From assembly GCA_013076295.1 (NCBI GenBank), contig RQOL01000532.1, forward strand, positions 4,612,288 through 4,676,287: a stretch of 64,000 nt of DNA, read 5' to 3'. Every line of letters starts with the position of its first letter. Position 1 is the first letter of the stretch. Of the stretch, positions 24,756 to 35,702 are shown piece by piece. The notes beneath the pieces are model-generated. The model worked only from the letters and a program-made list of their open reading frames with translations. It was not told the DNA's origin and ran no database searches. This DNA comes from Sanderia malayensis (taxonomy: Eukaryota > Cnidaria > Scyphozoa > Semaeostomeae > Pelagiidae). The position numbers and the translations under genes were made by a program.

Positions 24756-24794
24756 ACCAATATTGGCCGAAGATTTTCTTCGGCCAATATTGGT
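24756..24794. repeat. Perfect 18-bp hairpin with 3-nt loop
   Basis: ACCAATATTGGCCGAAGA, then TTT, then the exact reverse complement. Its own arms contain a CCAATATTGG palindrome. It lies between the BEL remnant and dispersed repeat A copy 2. Confidence 0.9.
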
Positions 24795-24806
24795 TTAGTC
24801 ATACAG

Positions 24807-24965
24807 TTTAGTCATATATCCACGACTCTACCTCTATTCGTGAGAGTCTATTTCCTATCTTATTTTAATCTAATCTATTTAATTCTCTAAACGTTTACCG
24901 TAAAATACTATAGATCACGCGATCGTTTACGTAAATCCGTTCTCTTTAACTACAACAACAACAGC
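24807..24965. repeat. Dispersed repeat A, copy 2
   Basis: Counterpart of 3778-3926, with the same motif order (GAGAGTCTATT, TAGATCACG, TACGTAAA, CAACAACAAC) and more substitutions in the middle. Confidence 0.7.
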
Positions 24966-25689
24966 CATTCCCTGGTTGTTTAAACCGTTAAACAACATCA
25001 TGTGACTAAATATTTCGAATTACAAGATAATACAATACTCTATAATATAAAATGTAAAGTTGAAAATATAATAAAAGTTCCTTTAATTGGAAATACTAAA
25101 AAACCTTTAAGTTGTCCCTCCTGGTTAGTTCTGCGATAACTGCTGCAAATCGTTTTGGCCCACCAGATGCTGTATCTGGCTTGCTTTGCACCTGCGCTGC
25201 CTTTGGCTTGCTTTGGAGACAGGCAACAGATTCCTGCAGGTTGCTAATTTGTTGGGGATATGAATTTTGGCCGGTATTGTGTTAAACAATGAAAGATCGA
25301 CAAGTCTGAGCCAATAAAAACTTGCATCATTGGAGCATGCGCAGAATTTAGTGCAAATGTGTCTATGATAAGCAGCGCGCGCACGTGCGCGGAAATTTCA
25401 CTTCGAGTTCTTAGGCCAAGGTTGTGTTTTTGTTGCACCGAAAGGGTTTCGGATTTCTTTAGGGTTTAGTGTTCCATTAGACCGGTTGGATAGCTTTCTA
25501 ATTGGTCAGTTAGATGGGGAGCGTTGGTCTAGATAGCGAGGAAACGGCTTGCCAGCGCAAATTCGCTGTAGAAGGCCTGTGAGTAATACTCGTCTATTCT
25601 TGTTTGACCGACAATCCCTTAGCTTAAATTCAGATTAATATAATTTAGGAACAATTAATTAAGGTTTAAAATTTAGTGAATTAAAAGAT
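24966..25689. other. Unassigned noncoding stretch
   Basis: No gene seen. It contains a GC-rich palindromic patch, GCGCGCGCACGTGCGCG, near 25375-25392. A CTTTGGCTTGCTTTGGA-like direct repeat lies near 25180-25220. Confidence 0.4.
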
Positions 25690-25703
25690 AATTACAGAAG
25701 TAT

Positions 25704-26617
25704 CTCTATAGCGGTCTAATCGTGCACCATAGTGCTCAATGTACAGAAGTACAGAGCGGTAATAGAGTAGAAGCAAGAAAGGAGACTAGTTTTCTGTAAC
25801 TCAGAGTTTCATGCTCTTGCAATCATCAGACAGACTATAATGATTTACATCCTGATCCACGACGAAATTTATTTACAAGGGTGCGATAAGAAAAAACAAA
25901 GGGCGCTATTTTTACATGGAAGTCAATTAGTTACTTGGCGAAAATAAGTTCCACAAAATCTTCAACAAAAAAAAAACGTAAAAATAAGTTACAGCTGTAC
26001 AGACAACATGGAATCCATCATAAGCAAACACAATAAGAAAGCCACCAACACCGCCACCACTGCCAACAACTCAACCGACAAGACATGCAACTCTCATAAG
26101 AAAGACCAATGCCCGCTCAACAACAACTGCCTCACGTCCAGCATCATCTACAACGCAAAAGTCACAACCAACGAAGACTCTACGCAAAAAACTACATTGG
26201 GCTTACTACAGAGAGAACATTCAAGAAACGTTACACACGGCACAAACAATCTTTTAGAAACCACAGATACGCCAACAGTACCGAGCTTTCGAAATACATC
26301 TGGGACCTCAAAGACAAGAACAAAGACTACGACACACAATGGACTATCATCACCTCAGCCAACGCCTACAGCAACATCACAAAAAGGTGTGACCTTTGCC
26401 TGACAGAGAAACTTTACATTATTAACGCAAACAATGACTCACTTCTAAACAAACGCTCTGAGCTGATTTCTAAATGCCGGCACGAAAATAAATTTTATCT
26501 GAAGAACAATAGAACGCAAATAACTAATTGACTTCCATGTAAAAATAGCGCCCTTTGTTTTTTCTGAAATGAAACTCTGAGTTACAGAAAACTAGTCCTC
26601 TTTCTTGCTTCTACTCT
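25704..26617 (+). mobile_element. Penelope-like element remnant with inverted ends and 14-bp target duplication
   Basis: AATTACAGAAGTAT is repeated exactly at 25690-25703 and 26618-26631. Inside, two inverted pairs bracket the coding part: 25760-25813 with 26567-26617, and 25888-25930 with 26522-26564 (a near-perfect match of about 38 bp). The centre encodes a GIY-YIG domain. Penelope-like elements are known for inverted or tandem terminal copies, 5' truncation and variable target duplications, which all fit. Confidence 0.75.
26008..26531 (+). pseudogene. GIY-YIG endonuclease domain of a Penelope-like element
   Basis: A CPLNNNCLTSSIIYNAKV start (near 26110) leads, after a frame change near 26190, into YIGLTTERTFKKRYTRHKQSFRN. 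Then come a TELSKYIWDLKD block, CDLCLTEKLYIINA, LNKRSELISKCRHENKF and a stop at 26529-26531. In this family the GIY-YIG domain follows the reverse transcriptase and nicks the target; the Tyr/Ile-Gly core, the Arg of the KRYTRH helix and the C..C linker are visible. The reverse transcriptase is absent, so this is a 5'-truncated copy with one frameshift. Confidence 0.85.
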
Positions 26618-26631
26618 AATTACAGAAGTAT

Positions 26632-27069
26632 ATAGAATTACAGCACAATTTCGAAGAAATAGTTGTCTAGGACGCTGAAAGAACCGAAAGTGTTTTCGAG
26701 CCCAGCACCCTATTTAGTGTATCAAAATAAGTCATAACATGAAATAGAGTTAGTGTTTTACATTATATCATAATAATATATTATATCATAGCATCTAATA
26801 TTATATCGTAGCATATATCATCATAACAGAGCGATCAAGATAAATTACTCAATAATTTAGATACGTGTTTCATCAACAATTTAGTAAGAGTAAAGAATTG
26901 GAATAAAAATTTAAAAATAAAAAAGATAAAATTTAATAAAAAATAATTGAAGATAGCTTAGGATAGAGGAATTCGCCATGTCGGGGTTTCGGGTGCAGGA
27001 CTAATACAGATTTTACAGTACAAGCACAAGAAAATGCAGACATTGTGAGTACTCAGAATTCAATATTAC
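26632..27069. other. AT-rich noncoding stretch
   Basis: No gene seen. The tract near 26745-26820 has repeated ATATCATAATA / ATATCGTAGCAT words. A run of A-rich sequence follows near 26900-26950. Confidence 0.4.
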
Positions 27070-27369
27070 ATGGAAAGCCACTACCATTGTAAGTTTTGCC
27101 CAATGACCATGAGAGGTTTAGCGAAAGCCAGAATGGAGAAACATACAAGAAATAAGCATGCAGAGGAATTTGAAGGTTATGGAACAGAAGAGGCTAGCTC
27201 TCCATGTTTTAGCACTCTGTATACCCACTCTGTCTGCCCATCAATGACAACACTTGCTTGTTGTCAATCTGTATCAATAAGCATTGCAACAATTACAATA
27301 ACCACTGGAAGTGTTCCATCAATGACATCAGCATCGATCAGCTCTGATGGTGGTCCTGCCCTGGAATGA
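27070..27369 (+). CDS. Possible small zinc-finger ORF, function unknown
   Basis: 99 residues from ATG at 27070. Residues 3-30 have a C2H2-type finger pattern (YHCKFCPMTM...KHTRNKH). The rest is rich in Ser, Thr and Cys and looks non-globular. I do not recognise it. It could be an isolated exon or a transposon-derived fragment like the foldback ORF, which also starts with one finger and an acidic stretch (HAEEFEGYGTEEA here). No splice partner or promoter was identified, and chance cannot be excluded. Confidence 0.35.
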   Translation: MESHYHCKFCPMTMRGLAKARMEKHTRNKHAEEFEGYGTEEASSPCFSTLYTHSVCPSMTTLACCQSVSISIATITITTGSVPSMTSASISSDGGPALE

Positions 27370-27637
27370 ATTTTTTCTTCCCCATTTAGCCCTTGACAAA
27401 GTGCTATTGTTAAGAAAAGTAAGGTGTCAACTCCTTTGTCTTCAAAGCCAGGAAATGTTGTCTTCTCTCCACCATGCATTTCACCTTTACATTATAAAAG
27501 TACCCTTTCTTACCATGCTGATAATAGTGAAGCAGTGTCAAACCTTCTCACATTTGAAGAGTGGGTGTCGTTACAAAATATAGTTGGGTGAAATCACATG
27601 GATTTGTCAAATGTAAATATATGGTAAATACTGTTAT

Positions 27638-27759
27638 ACATAAATGTTTCTTAAGAATCTGTTTTGTTGACTTGGTGGCTCTGTTTGCCTCAGCTTGTAC
27701 ATAAACGTTTGTTCACATTCTGTTTTGTTGACCTGGTGGTTTTGTTTGGTTCAGTTTGT
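27638..27759. repeat. Tandem duplication, 61-bp unit
   Basis: Two diverged copies start ACATAAA(T/C)GTTT at 27638 and 27699. Both include TTCTGTTTTGTTGAC(T/C)TGGTGG. Confidence 0.8.
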
Positions 27760-28576
27760 AAATAGACAACTTCATGGACTGTGACCTTGACGTGGTGAAG
27801 ATGCTTGTGTAACTCTTCGACCCATTAGAGCTTTACTAGCTGGAGCACTACCTGCTCCTTTGTAGGGCTACCCTTGCTAGGCAGGTCAATGGTTAGAGTT
27901 CCGACAAAATCAGTCCACTTTACAAATTTTTAATTAATAAAACATTTGTAAGAAATTCAACTCTCGTCAATGAAAAGTTGAGAAACCTCTGTACTTGGTC
28001 AAATTTATTTCTGAGGAGCATATTCTTTATGGTGGATCACAAATCGCAATTTCATTTTCACTTTGTCACTTGATGCATATTATTATTCACTTGCAAGCAT
28101 ACAAAAATGCAAGCAAGCAACTTGATGGCCTCATTCCTTCCCACGAAGCATTGTTGATTATTCGAAGTGAGGTATAGTTCATTAATATCAAGTCAACACT
28201 TTGGTAGTGAAATGAATACATACGCAGTTCTCATACAATCCCTTTTTCCGTTTGTGTACTTTAAGACTTTAATCTTGCACCGCAGCTCCCCTGTTGCTCA
28301 CCGCCATTAAACTTTCACTTCTGTCTGTACTTCGCAAGTTTGAAATTTCCGCGCTTTGTAAAGCCCTACTACGCATGCTCCAATGACGCAAAAACGACGT
28401 CATGCCAAATTCCCCAAACTTACTACGATTCATCTCCCCAACAAGTTGGTAGCTTGAAGCGGCATATCGTGGGTTGCTAGGTCTTGTCGTATATGTGACG
28501 TCATCATCAAGAAGACCGTAAGTTGTACCCTGTCTTTTTGACATCGCAAAGTCGTGCAGAAGGATAGATTTTTTAC
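27760..28576. other. Unassigned stretch, possible short retroposon
   Basis: No gene supported. 27775-27905 (GTGACCTTGACGTGGTGAAGATG onward) looks like a dispersed retroposon leader by general pattern, but there is no second copy here to prove it. 28266-28550 is a GC-richer patch with a weak minus-strand ORF and no recognisable domain. Confidence 0.35.
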
Positions 28577-28905
28577 TGTCACGCCCTCAAGGGTAGCGAG
28601 TACTCTTTAGGCGAGCAGATAATCAGGTCCGAAAACACAACAGTTGATTGGCTGGACTTTCATAATGTTCTGAACAATCGTTTGGTAACTAAATAACAAA
28701 CAGAGTTACAAATTTTTTGATAGATTCTTGAGAAGAGTCATGGATAGGATAGATCTATTTTTTCTCAAAGAAAAAATGCATCTGATGTTGGTTACAATAT
28801 ATAAAATTTGTTACTTTAAAACTTGAGTTAATTATGCACGGATGTTTTGCATCGCGTGATCCACGCTCATCAACAAGGAAAGTTCATATATTCCCTCCCT
28901 TTGGT
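28577..28905 (+). mobile_element. Truncated LTR-like element of the TGTCACGCCCTC family
   Basis: It starts TGTCACGCCCTCAAGGGTAG and has the conserved GGCGAGCAGATAA block about 40 bp later, as at 4390 and 42099. It runs without a recognisable end into the truncated LTR of the next gypsy element. Confidence 0.6.
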
Positions 28906-30733
28906 AATCCTAACACTTAACCATATTTATCAATTATTATCTAAACAAACATATTCATTAGCCTTTTATACTCTTAACCTTATTTGCTTAAGTATTTACA
29001 CACACCCAACCTCGCGGCATAGTCTATTAATCGGACCTTGAGACTATGGACCCCGGACCCCGGACCATACCATGTGACCGGACCGTAGGACCGGACCATA
29101 GGACCAGACCATAAGACCAGACCATAGTTTCGGACCAGAGGGAATCCCCACATTTATGAAGTATAATTTAAATTAATTGTTACGGCTTCGGTGATGTCTT
29201 CGGTGATATTTCCGGGCATCACGATATTTACATTCGTGACTTCTTGATAAATTGTCAACTTGGTTCCTGTCTACTAAGGGTCTACTCTTTCTCTGTTCAC
29301 CAATATATCTCTCATGAGATTCGAACAAGCAAATAGTACGCACACATACAATACACAAAATGACACAATCATATTTATTCCTTCATTTCTGTCACGAAAC
29401 CAAGAGCTTCTTTAAAGCATACAATAACGACTGTCGACAAACGACAAACAACGACAAACAACGACAAAAGTATCTCCAACACTGCACAAACGGCGGCCCA
29501 ACAACAATAAATCCAAAAGACTACGTCAAGGCAACAAGATCTTTCTCAAGCATCCTCATCCCCAACGTTAGGTTTCTTCCCCTCGATCACAACGAGTTAC
29601 TTGTAGAAATATATTTTTGAAACTCGATTTTGCTACCAGAGGTTTCTTGAGTCTTTATGAAATTTTTGTATACGGAAACGTGCTAGATTTTAAGTAGTTT
29701 TTGTAATGTAACGTGTATCAGCAGGACACATATCCAGAGATATACTTATTTATTATTTATTTCAACAACAATAAACATAATAATAAACATAATAATAATA
29801 AACATAATAATTTCAACAACAATAAACGTTTCGTGTGGCAGAATCAAATTTAACAAAACTTTCAGCATTTAACAAATTTAACACTCAAGAAACCTTTGGC
29901 AGCAAAATCGAGTTTCAAAAATATATTTCTACAAGTAACTCGTTGTGATCGAGGGGAAGAAACCTAATGTTGGGGATGAGGATGCTTGAGAAAGATCTTG
30001 TTGCCTTGACGCAGTCTTTTGGATTTATTGTTGTTGGGCCGCCGTTTGTGCAGTGTTGGAGATACTGTTGTCGTTGTTTGTCGTTGTTTGTCGTTTGTCG
30101 ACAGTCGTTATTGTATGCTTTAAAGAAGCTCTTGGTTTCGTGACAGAAATGAAGGAATAAATATGATTGTGTCATTTTGTGTATTGTATGTGTGCGTACT
30201 ATTTGCTTGTTCGAATCTCATGAGAGAAATATTGGTGAACAGAGAAAGAGTAGAGCCTTAGTAGACAGGAACCAAGTTGACAATTTATCAAGAAGTCACG
30301 AGTGTAAATATCGTGATGCCGGGAAATATCACCGAAGACATCACCGAAGCCGTAACAATTAATTTAAATTACTTCATAAATGTGGGGATTCCCTCTGGTC
30401 CGAAACTATGGTCTGGTCTTATGGTCTGGTCCTATGGTCCGGTCACATGGTTTGGTCCGGGGTCCGGGGTCCATAGTCTCAAGGTCCGGTTAATAGACTA
30501 TGCCCAACCTCGCAACTTATATTTAATCAAGCGCAACATTTAGTTACTCAGTTAGCAGTTAATTAATTAAGCATTCATTTTGGTATCATACACACAAGAA
30601 AGAAATTGACATCGTTTCTCTTCGAGCCTTCTGACTACAAACTTCAAAGCAACTACGGAAGCTGGGTAAGTGTCTTGTAACTTATTTCGATTAGTGATTA
30701 TAGTAGCTACTTCAGCATTACTAAATTACTAAA
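28906..30733 (+). repeat. 5' LTR of gypsy element 2, split and 5'-truncated
   Basis: 28906-29015 and 30505-30733 together match the 3' LTR from about 35350 to 35702. The start (TGTAGTGTGCTCAGC in the partner) is missing. Confidence 0.85.
29016..30504. mobile_element. 1489-bp foldback element with 9-bp target duplication (Mutator-like)
   Basis: It starts GGCATAGTCTATTAA and ends with the inverted sequence. Arms of about 640 bp (29016-29660 and 29883-30504) are almost identical inverted copies; the loop of ~220 bp is rich in AATAATAAACAT. CAACCTCGC is duplicated exactly at 29007-29015 and 30505-30513, inside the LTR. Near each end are degenerate GGACC(A/C) repeats. Long TIRs with a 9-bp duplication fit Mutator-like non-autonomous elements. 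Small mirrored ORFs in the arms are not credible genes. Confidence 0.85.
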
Positions 30734-30734
30734 T

Positions 30735-30752
30735 TGGTGACCACTACGCGAC
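30735..30752 (+). promoter_or_regulatory. Primer-binding site of gypsy element 2
   Basis: TGGTGACCACTACGCGAC starts one base after the LTR. It resembles the complement of a tRNA-Trp 3' end (TGGTGACC then ACG.GA), as used by CsRn1-type elements. The tRNA assignment is tentative. Confidence 0.6.
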
Positions 30753-31036
30753 CCGAAGGAACAGCTTTCGTTCCTAATTGCTTTATATATTTACGCTACA
30801 TACGTATTATCTTAACTTGGCCGAAGCATACGAAAAAGAACAATACCGTAATAAAAACACATATACATTATTTTGCATTTTATCGATTGAGCTAATCACA
30901 CACGCGGCAGTTTACAAAGTGTAAACATATAAACAATTTCACAAGTTTTTGAGACATTCGTCACCCTCAGCGTGAACCACCTTTGCAGTCAAAACAGGCC
31001 TACAATTAAATACAAAGGAAATACACCAACAAAAAC

Positions 31037-31992
31037 ATGACAACCGAGCCAAGTTCTCCAAATTTTATACCTACGCCCTCGCACGAACTGCAAGATGTGT
31101 CTACGACAGCACCAATGGCTGCTTACAACTTAAAGCTGCCTCCATTTTGGCCTCACGATCCTACGATCTGGTTCGCCCAAGTTGAGGCACAGTTTCGTAC
31201 AAAAAACATTACGACCCAACGCCAACGTTTTGCTCATGTCGTCTCAGTGCTTCAACCAGAAATCGCTGAGGAAGTTAGAGAAATGTTGCTGAACCCATCA
31301 ATTCTCAACCCATACGATACTTTGAGGAACGAACTAATTAAACATACCTTACTTTCCGAACAAAAACGATTGCACCAGCTCTGCTCTTGAATGCCGAAGA
31401 GTTGGGCGATCGCAAACCATCTCAACTTCTTCGTAAGATGCAACAGTTGCTTGGTGAACAAAGGCTCGACCAAAAAATATTTCGTCAACTATTTTTACAA
31501 CGATTACCAATAAATGTTCAACTCATTTTGGCTTCCACAACTGATGAAATGGCGTTAGATCAACTGGCTTCATTGGCTGACAAAATACTCGAAGTCAATC
31601 CAGCAATTTCTACCATTTCGACAATCTCTCCCAAACCATCTCCTACAGCCTCCGTTGATTCTCCATCCCTTCTCCAATTGCAAATCAATCAATTAACCAA
31701 ACAGGTAGAAGCTCTCACTACTCAAATCAATTCCGAATCCAATTTTCGAAGACCAAATTATTCTCAACGCTCACGATCGCCATTTCGAAACAACTTCAGC
31801 AGACAGCGTTTCCGTTCTCCCAGTCGTCCGGACTTCATGCCACAGCCAATATGCTGGTATCATAAGAGGTTCGGTCCACACAGGCCCATCGTTGCATCCC
31901 ACCTTGCTCATACGTTGCTGACGTAACCCCTACTGCTCCTCCACAGCCAGCTCACAGTGCACAACAACAGGGAAACGGCCAAGCCAGAGTTT
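31037..31992 (+). pseudogene. Gypsy element 2 gag
   Basis: ATG at 31037. The capsid-type region contains PPFWPHDPTIWFAQVEAQF. A 5-bp tandem duplication (GCTCTGCTCT, near 31376-31385) shifts the frame; it then continues through LLRKMQQLLGEQ and IFRQLFLQRLP to a basic Arg/Ser/Phe stretch (near 31750-31840). A zinc knuckle begins CWYHKRFGP (31853). A 2-bp CA duplication near 31878 breaks it; in the shifted frame C-x4-C completes a CHCC pattern. The frame ends at a TAG near 31992. Gag would bind and package the element RNA; here it carries two frameshifts. Confidence 0.88.
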
Positions 31993-31993
31993 A

Positions 31994-34900
31994 GCGGCGA
32001 CAAGACCCTCTGGCACATTACACAATAGTCGTCTCTACTACGTCACCGACCGTTATTCGGGAATTAGATTTTTAGTCGATACCGGCGCATCCGTTAGTGT
32101 TATTCCATGTCGTCTTTCGGACAAGCGTAACCAGGTCACTAACCTCCAACTTCAAGCCGTTAATAACTCGTCCATTGCAACGTATGGTGAACGATCGTTA
32201 ACCTTGAACCTTGGTTTGCGTCGACTCTTTCGTTGGATTTTTATTATTGCGGATATTCCCACACCTATTATTGGAGCCGATTTCCTTTCATATTTTTCGT
32301 TAAATGTTAACGTTCGTCATCGTCTATTATTCGATACAACAACTAATTTAAAAATTCAGATAAATATGATATGGTGAAGTCTCTGATGAAGGAATGCCTT
32401 CATCAGAGGAATGACTTCACCTCAGCTAATGTTTGCGATTCCCGACGTTAACCAAAAATACAAGGAACTTCTTACTAAATTTAATTCAATAACAAGACCA
32501 AACTATGACGAATCAGCAGTTAAACATAATGTTACACACCACATTGAAACAAAAGGTCCTCCTGTCTTCAGCCGTCCACGCCGTCTTGCACCTGATCGAT
32601 TGGCAATAGCCAAACGTGAATTCGATCACATGCTGCAACTTGGTATCATTCGGCCCTCAAATAGCAGTTGGTCCTATCCACTTCACATGGTCCCTAAGCC
32701 AACCCCAGGAGATTGGAGACCATGTGGTGATTACCGCGCACTTAACAATGTCACAATTCTGGACCGTTACCCCATTCCACATATTCAAGATTTTACAACA
32801 ATGCTACATGGAAAAACAATATTTTCAAAAATTGATCTCGTCCGCGCCTATCATCAAATCCCCGTAGAACCTGCTGATATTCCCAAAACTGCTATTACTA
32901 CCCCTTTCGGATTATTTGAGTTTGTCCGCATGCCATTTGGTCTACGTAATGCTGCACAAACATTTCAACGCTTTATTAATCAAGTTTTACATGGTCTTGA
33001 CTTTGTTTACGCTTATATTGATGACTTACTAATTGCCAGCGCTTCAGAAGCAGAACACCTTCAACATATAGATCTGCTCTTCACTCGTTTATCCGAATTT
33101 GGCGTCGTAATCAACCCAGCAAAATGTGTCTTTGGTTCATCTTCACTCGAATTTCTCGGTCATCACATCTCCGTAGAAGGAATTTCTCCGCTGCAAACCA
33201 AAGTTTCTGCAATACGCGATTTTCCGGCACCAACATCACTACGTCAACCGCGCGAATTCCTAGGTTTAATCAACTTTTATCGTCGTTTTATTCCAAACTG
33301 TGCAACCATCGTTCAACCACTCACAGATCTTCTGGGCGGTAAACACACCAGAAACGCCCTTCATCTCGACGACGCTGCACTTGCTGCATTTACAGCCATT
33401 AAATCAGCACTTTCCGATGCTACGTTACTGGTACATCCATCACCCGATGCTCCCTATTGCCTCATGGTTGATGCATCTAATGTTGCCATAGGATCTGTTT
33501 TACAACAACGCATTAGCGGTTCTTGGCAGCCGATTTCATTCTTTTCAAAACGATTACAGCCCGCCGAAATCAAATATAGTACATTTGGTCGTGAACTACT
33601 CGCCGTTTATCTTTCACTTCGTCACTTCCGACATTGTTTGGAAGGTCGCAAATTTTACGTTCTCACCGACCATAAGCCATTAACGTACGCATTAGCCTCG
33701 TCTGCCGATCGTCATTCTCCTCGCGAAATCCGCCATCTTGACTTCATATCGCAATTCACCACCGACATCCGCCGCATTACTGGCAAAGAAAATGTCGTTG
33801 CTGACGCTTTGTCAAGAACTGACGTTAATTCCTTACACCTGGCATCCCCGATCGATTTCACACTGCTCTCCAAGGCACAACAAGAAGACACAGATCTACA
33901 TCAATTGAACGACACATCTTCACTTCAATTAAAGGAATTTCCCATTCCTAACGCCCCTGGCACCATACTCTGTGATACAACGACTAGTACTCCGCGTCCA
34001 TACGTTCCAGTCCCTTTTCGTCGTTCCATCTTCGATCACTTGCATTCTCTATCTCATCCGGGTATTCGCGCCACACAGAATCTGATCACCGCACGCTACG
34101 TTTGGCCTAACATCAACACTGACCTTCGACGTTGGACTCGTTCCTTCATTCCGTGCCAACGATCCAAAATTCAACGTCACACTGTCGCACCTATTGGCAC
34201 ATTTGCAACGCCAGATGCTCGATTTGATCATGTACATATCGATCTCGTAGGTCCACTTCCACCTTCGAACGGGTTTTGATATCTCCTGACTTGTATCGAT
34301 CGATTTACACGATGGCCAGTAGCAATTCCAATTGCAGATATCACAGCTAAAAATGTCGCACGTCACTTCCTTCACCATTGGATTTCTCATTTCGGTATCC
34401 CTTCCACCATTACGACCGATCGCGGCGCACAATTTGAATCTTCGCTCTTCAAAACACTCACAACACTCCTTGGCATTAAACGTATACGCACTACCTCATA
34501 CCACCCATGTGCAAACGGTATGGTAGAACGATTTCACCGCCAACTCAAGTCCTCCTTGAAAGCACACCCAGATGCAAGCAAATGGTCTGAAGCATTGCCC
34601 CTCGTCCTCCTTTCAATTCATAATACAATTAAAACCGACCTCGATTGCACACCTTCTCAGCTCGTCTTTGGAACAACTTTACGTTTACCTGGCGAATTCT
34701 TTACTCCGTCTCGCAACCAATCAGACCTCGATCCAGCCAACTACGCTCATCGTCTTCAGCTAGTCATGCAAAAATTATCTGCAATTCCACTTCGCCAACA
34801 ATCACCCTCTTCGCACATACCAGCTGACCTTGCCTCCTGCACACACGTCTTTGTCCGACACAATGCTGTCCGAAAGCCTTTGCAAGCACCTTACGATGGC

Positions 34901-35182
34901 CCTTACAAAGTTCTTCATCGCACCGACAAGCATTTTCTACTCGCCATCAAAGGCAAACCTAATGCAGTCAGCATTGACCGCCTCAAAGTCGCACACCTCG
35001 ACACGGCCTATCTACCTCTTACATCGCCACCACCTCTGCTTTCCGACAACGCCCCACTTACTCCCGCATCTACCGAACAACAACCACCTCCACAACACCT
35101 GCCCGCCCAGCCCTCTCTTCAGCGCACTACTCGCTCTGGAAGACACGTCCATTTTCCCGTTCGCTACGGATTTGACTCTTAA
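31994..35182 (+). pseudogene. Gypsy element 2 pol, almost open
   Basis: One frame runs through protease, reverse transcriptase, RNase H and integrase. Seen: protease VDTGASVSVIP (32075) and IIGADFL; RT with [12 protein letters not shown] and catalytic YIDDLLIA (33015-33040); RNase H with [15 protein letters not shown] (33466) and LTDHKPL (33663); integrase zinc part with CQRS (34155); core [10 protein letters not shown] (34243), TTDRGAQF (34411) and CANGMVERFHRQLK (34510), i.e. D, D and E all present. The C-terminus ends in a VHFPVRYGFDS tail at 35179. Two in-frame stops interrupt it: TGA at 32387, inside a 49-bp hairpin, and TGA at 34277, where surrounding codons remain in frame. It is otherwise full length for a gypsy pol, so inactivation looks recent. 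Confidence 0.9.
32373..32421. repeat. Imperfect hairpin between protease and reverse transcriptase
   Basis: GGTGAAGT (32373-32380) plus CTCTGATGAAGG (32381-32392) pairs with CCTTCATCAGAG (32397-32408) and ACTTCACC (32414-32421). There is a 4-nt loop and a 5-nt bulge on the 3' side. It carries the first stop codon of pol. Confidence 0.85.
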
Positions 35183-35289
35183 AACTGTTAAGCACATTCT
35201 TTCACTTTTATATCATATTAGTAATCATTTCGTATTTTGTTTGCTATATCGAACGCTTCAATCCGCTCGCCTTCTAGGAGGGGAGCTAT

Positions 35290-35702
35290 TGTAGTGTGCT
35301 CAGCAGCCTTACCAACGAGCACTTCAACTAACTAGCGAATCATAACACCCATCCTAACACTTAACCATATTTATCAATTATTATCTAAACAAACATATTC
35401 ATTAGCCTTTTATAGTCAAACGTCTAACCATAACATACTCTTAACCTTATTTGCTTAAGTATTTACACACACCCAACCTCGCAACTTATATTTAATCAAA
35501 CGCAACATTTAGTTACTCAGTTATCAGTTAATTAATTAAGCATTCATTTTGGTATCATACACACAAGAAAGAAATTGACATCGTTTCTCTTCGAGCCTTC
35601 TGACTACAAACTTCAAAGCAACTACGAAAGCTGGGTAAGTGTCTTGTAACTTATTTCGATTAGTGATTATAGTAGCTACTTCAGCATTACTAAATTACTA
35701 AA
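35290..35702 (+). repeat. 3' LTR of gypsy element 2
   Basis: It starts TGTAGTGTGCTC just after the purine-rich AGGAGGGGAGC tract and ends at ATTACTAAA, where it stops matching the left copy. Right-hand DNA then differs from the primer-binding site. Confidence 0.85.

Larger units (their letters stand above)
28906..35702 (+). mobile_element. Gypsy element 2 (CsRn1-like), with a foldback insertion in its 5' LTR
   Basis: The left LTR (28906-30733, interrupted by 29016-30504) lacks the first ~60 bp of the right LTR (35290-35702) and a 21-bp block. Between them are a primer-binding site, gag and a nearly open pol. A gag knuckle of CHCC type and a Trp-tRNA-like binding site point to the CsRn1 group of gypsy; this is known for that clade, and the assignment here is inference. 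Confidence 0.88.

Noticed and set aside
27775..27905. GACCTTGACGTGGTG stretch as a tRNA-derived SINE
   Set aside because: No convincing A and B boxes, no poly(A) and no second copy in the window; left unassigned.
28380..28460. CATCTCCCCAAC near 28430 as the end of the 940-bp TIR element family
   Set aside because: Only 12 bases match and no inverted partner was found within a few hundred bases.
29173..30362. Mirrored ORFs of 61 and 86 codons in the Mutator-like arms
   Set aside because: They are inverted copies of each other within a TIR, low complexity, and match no transposase.
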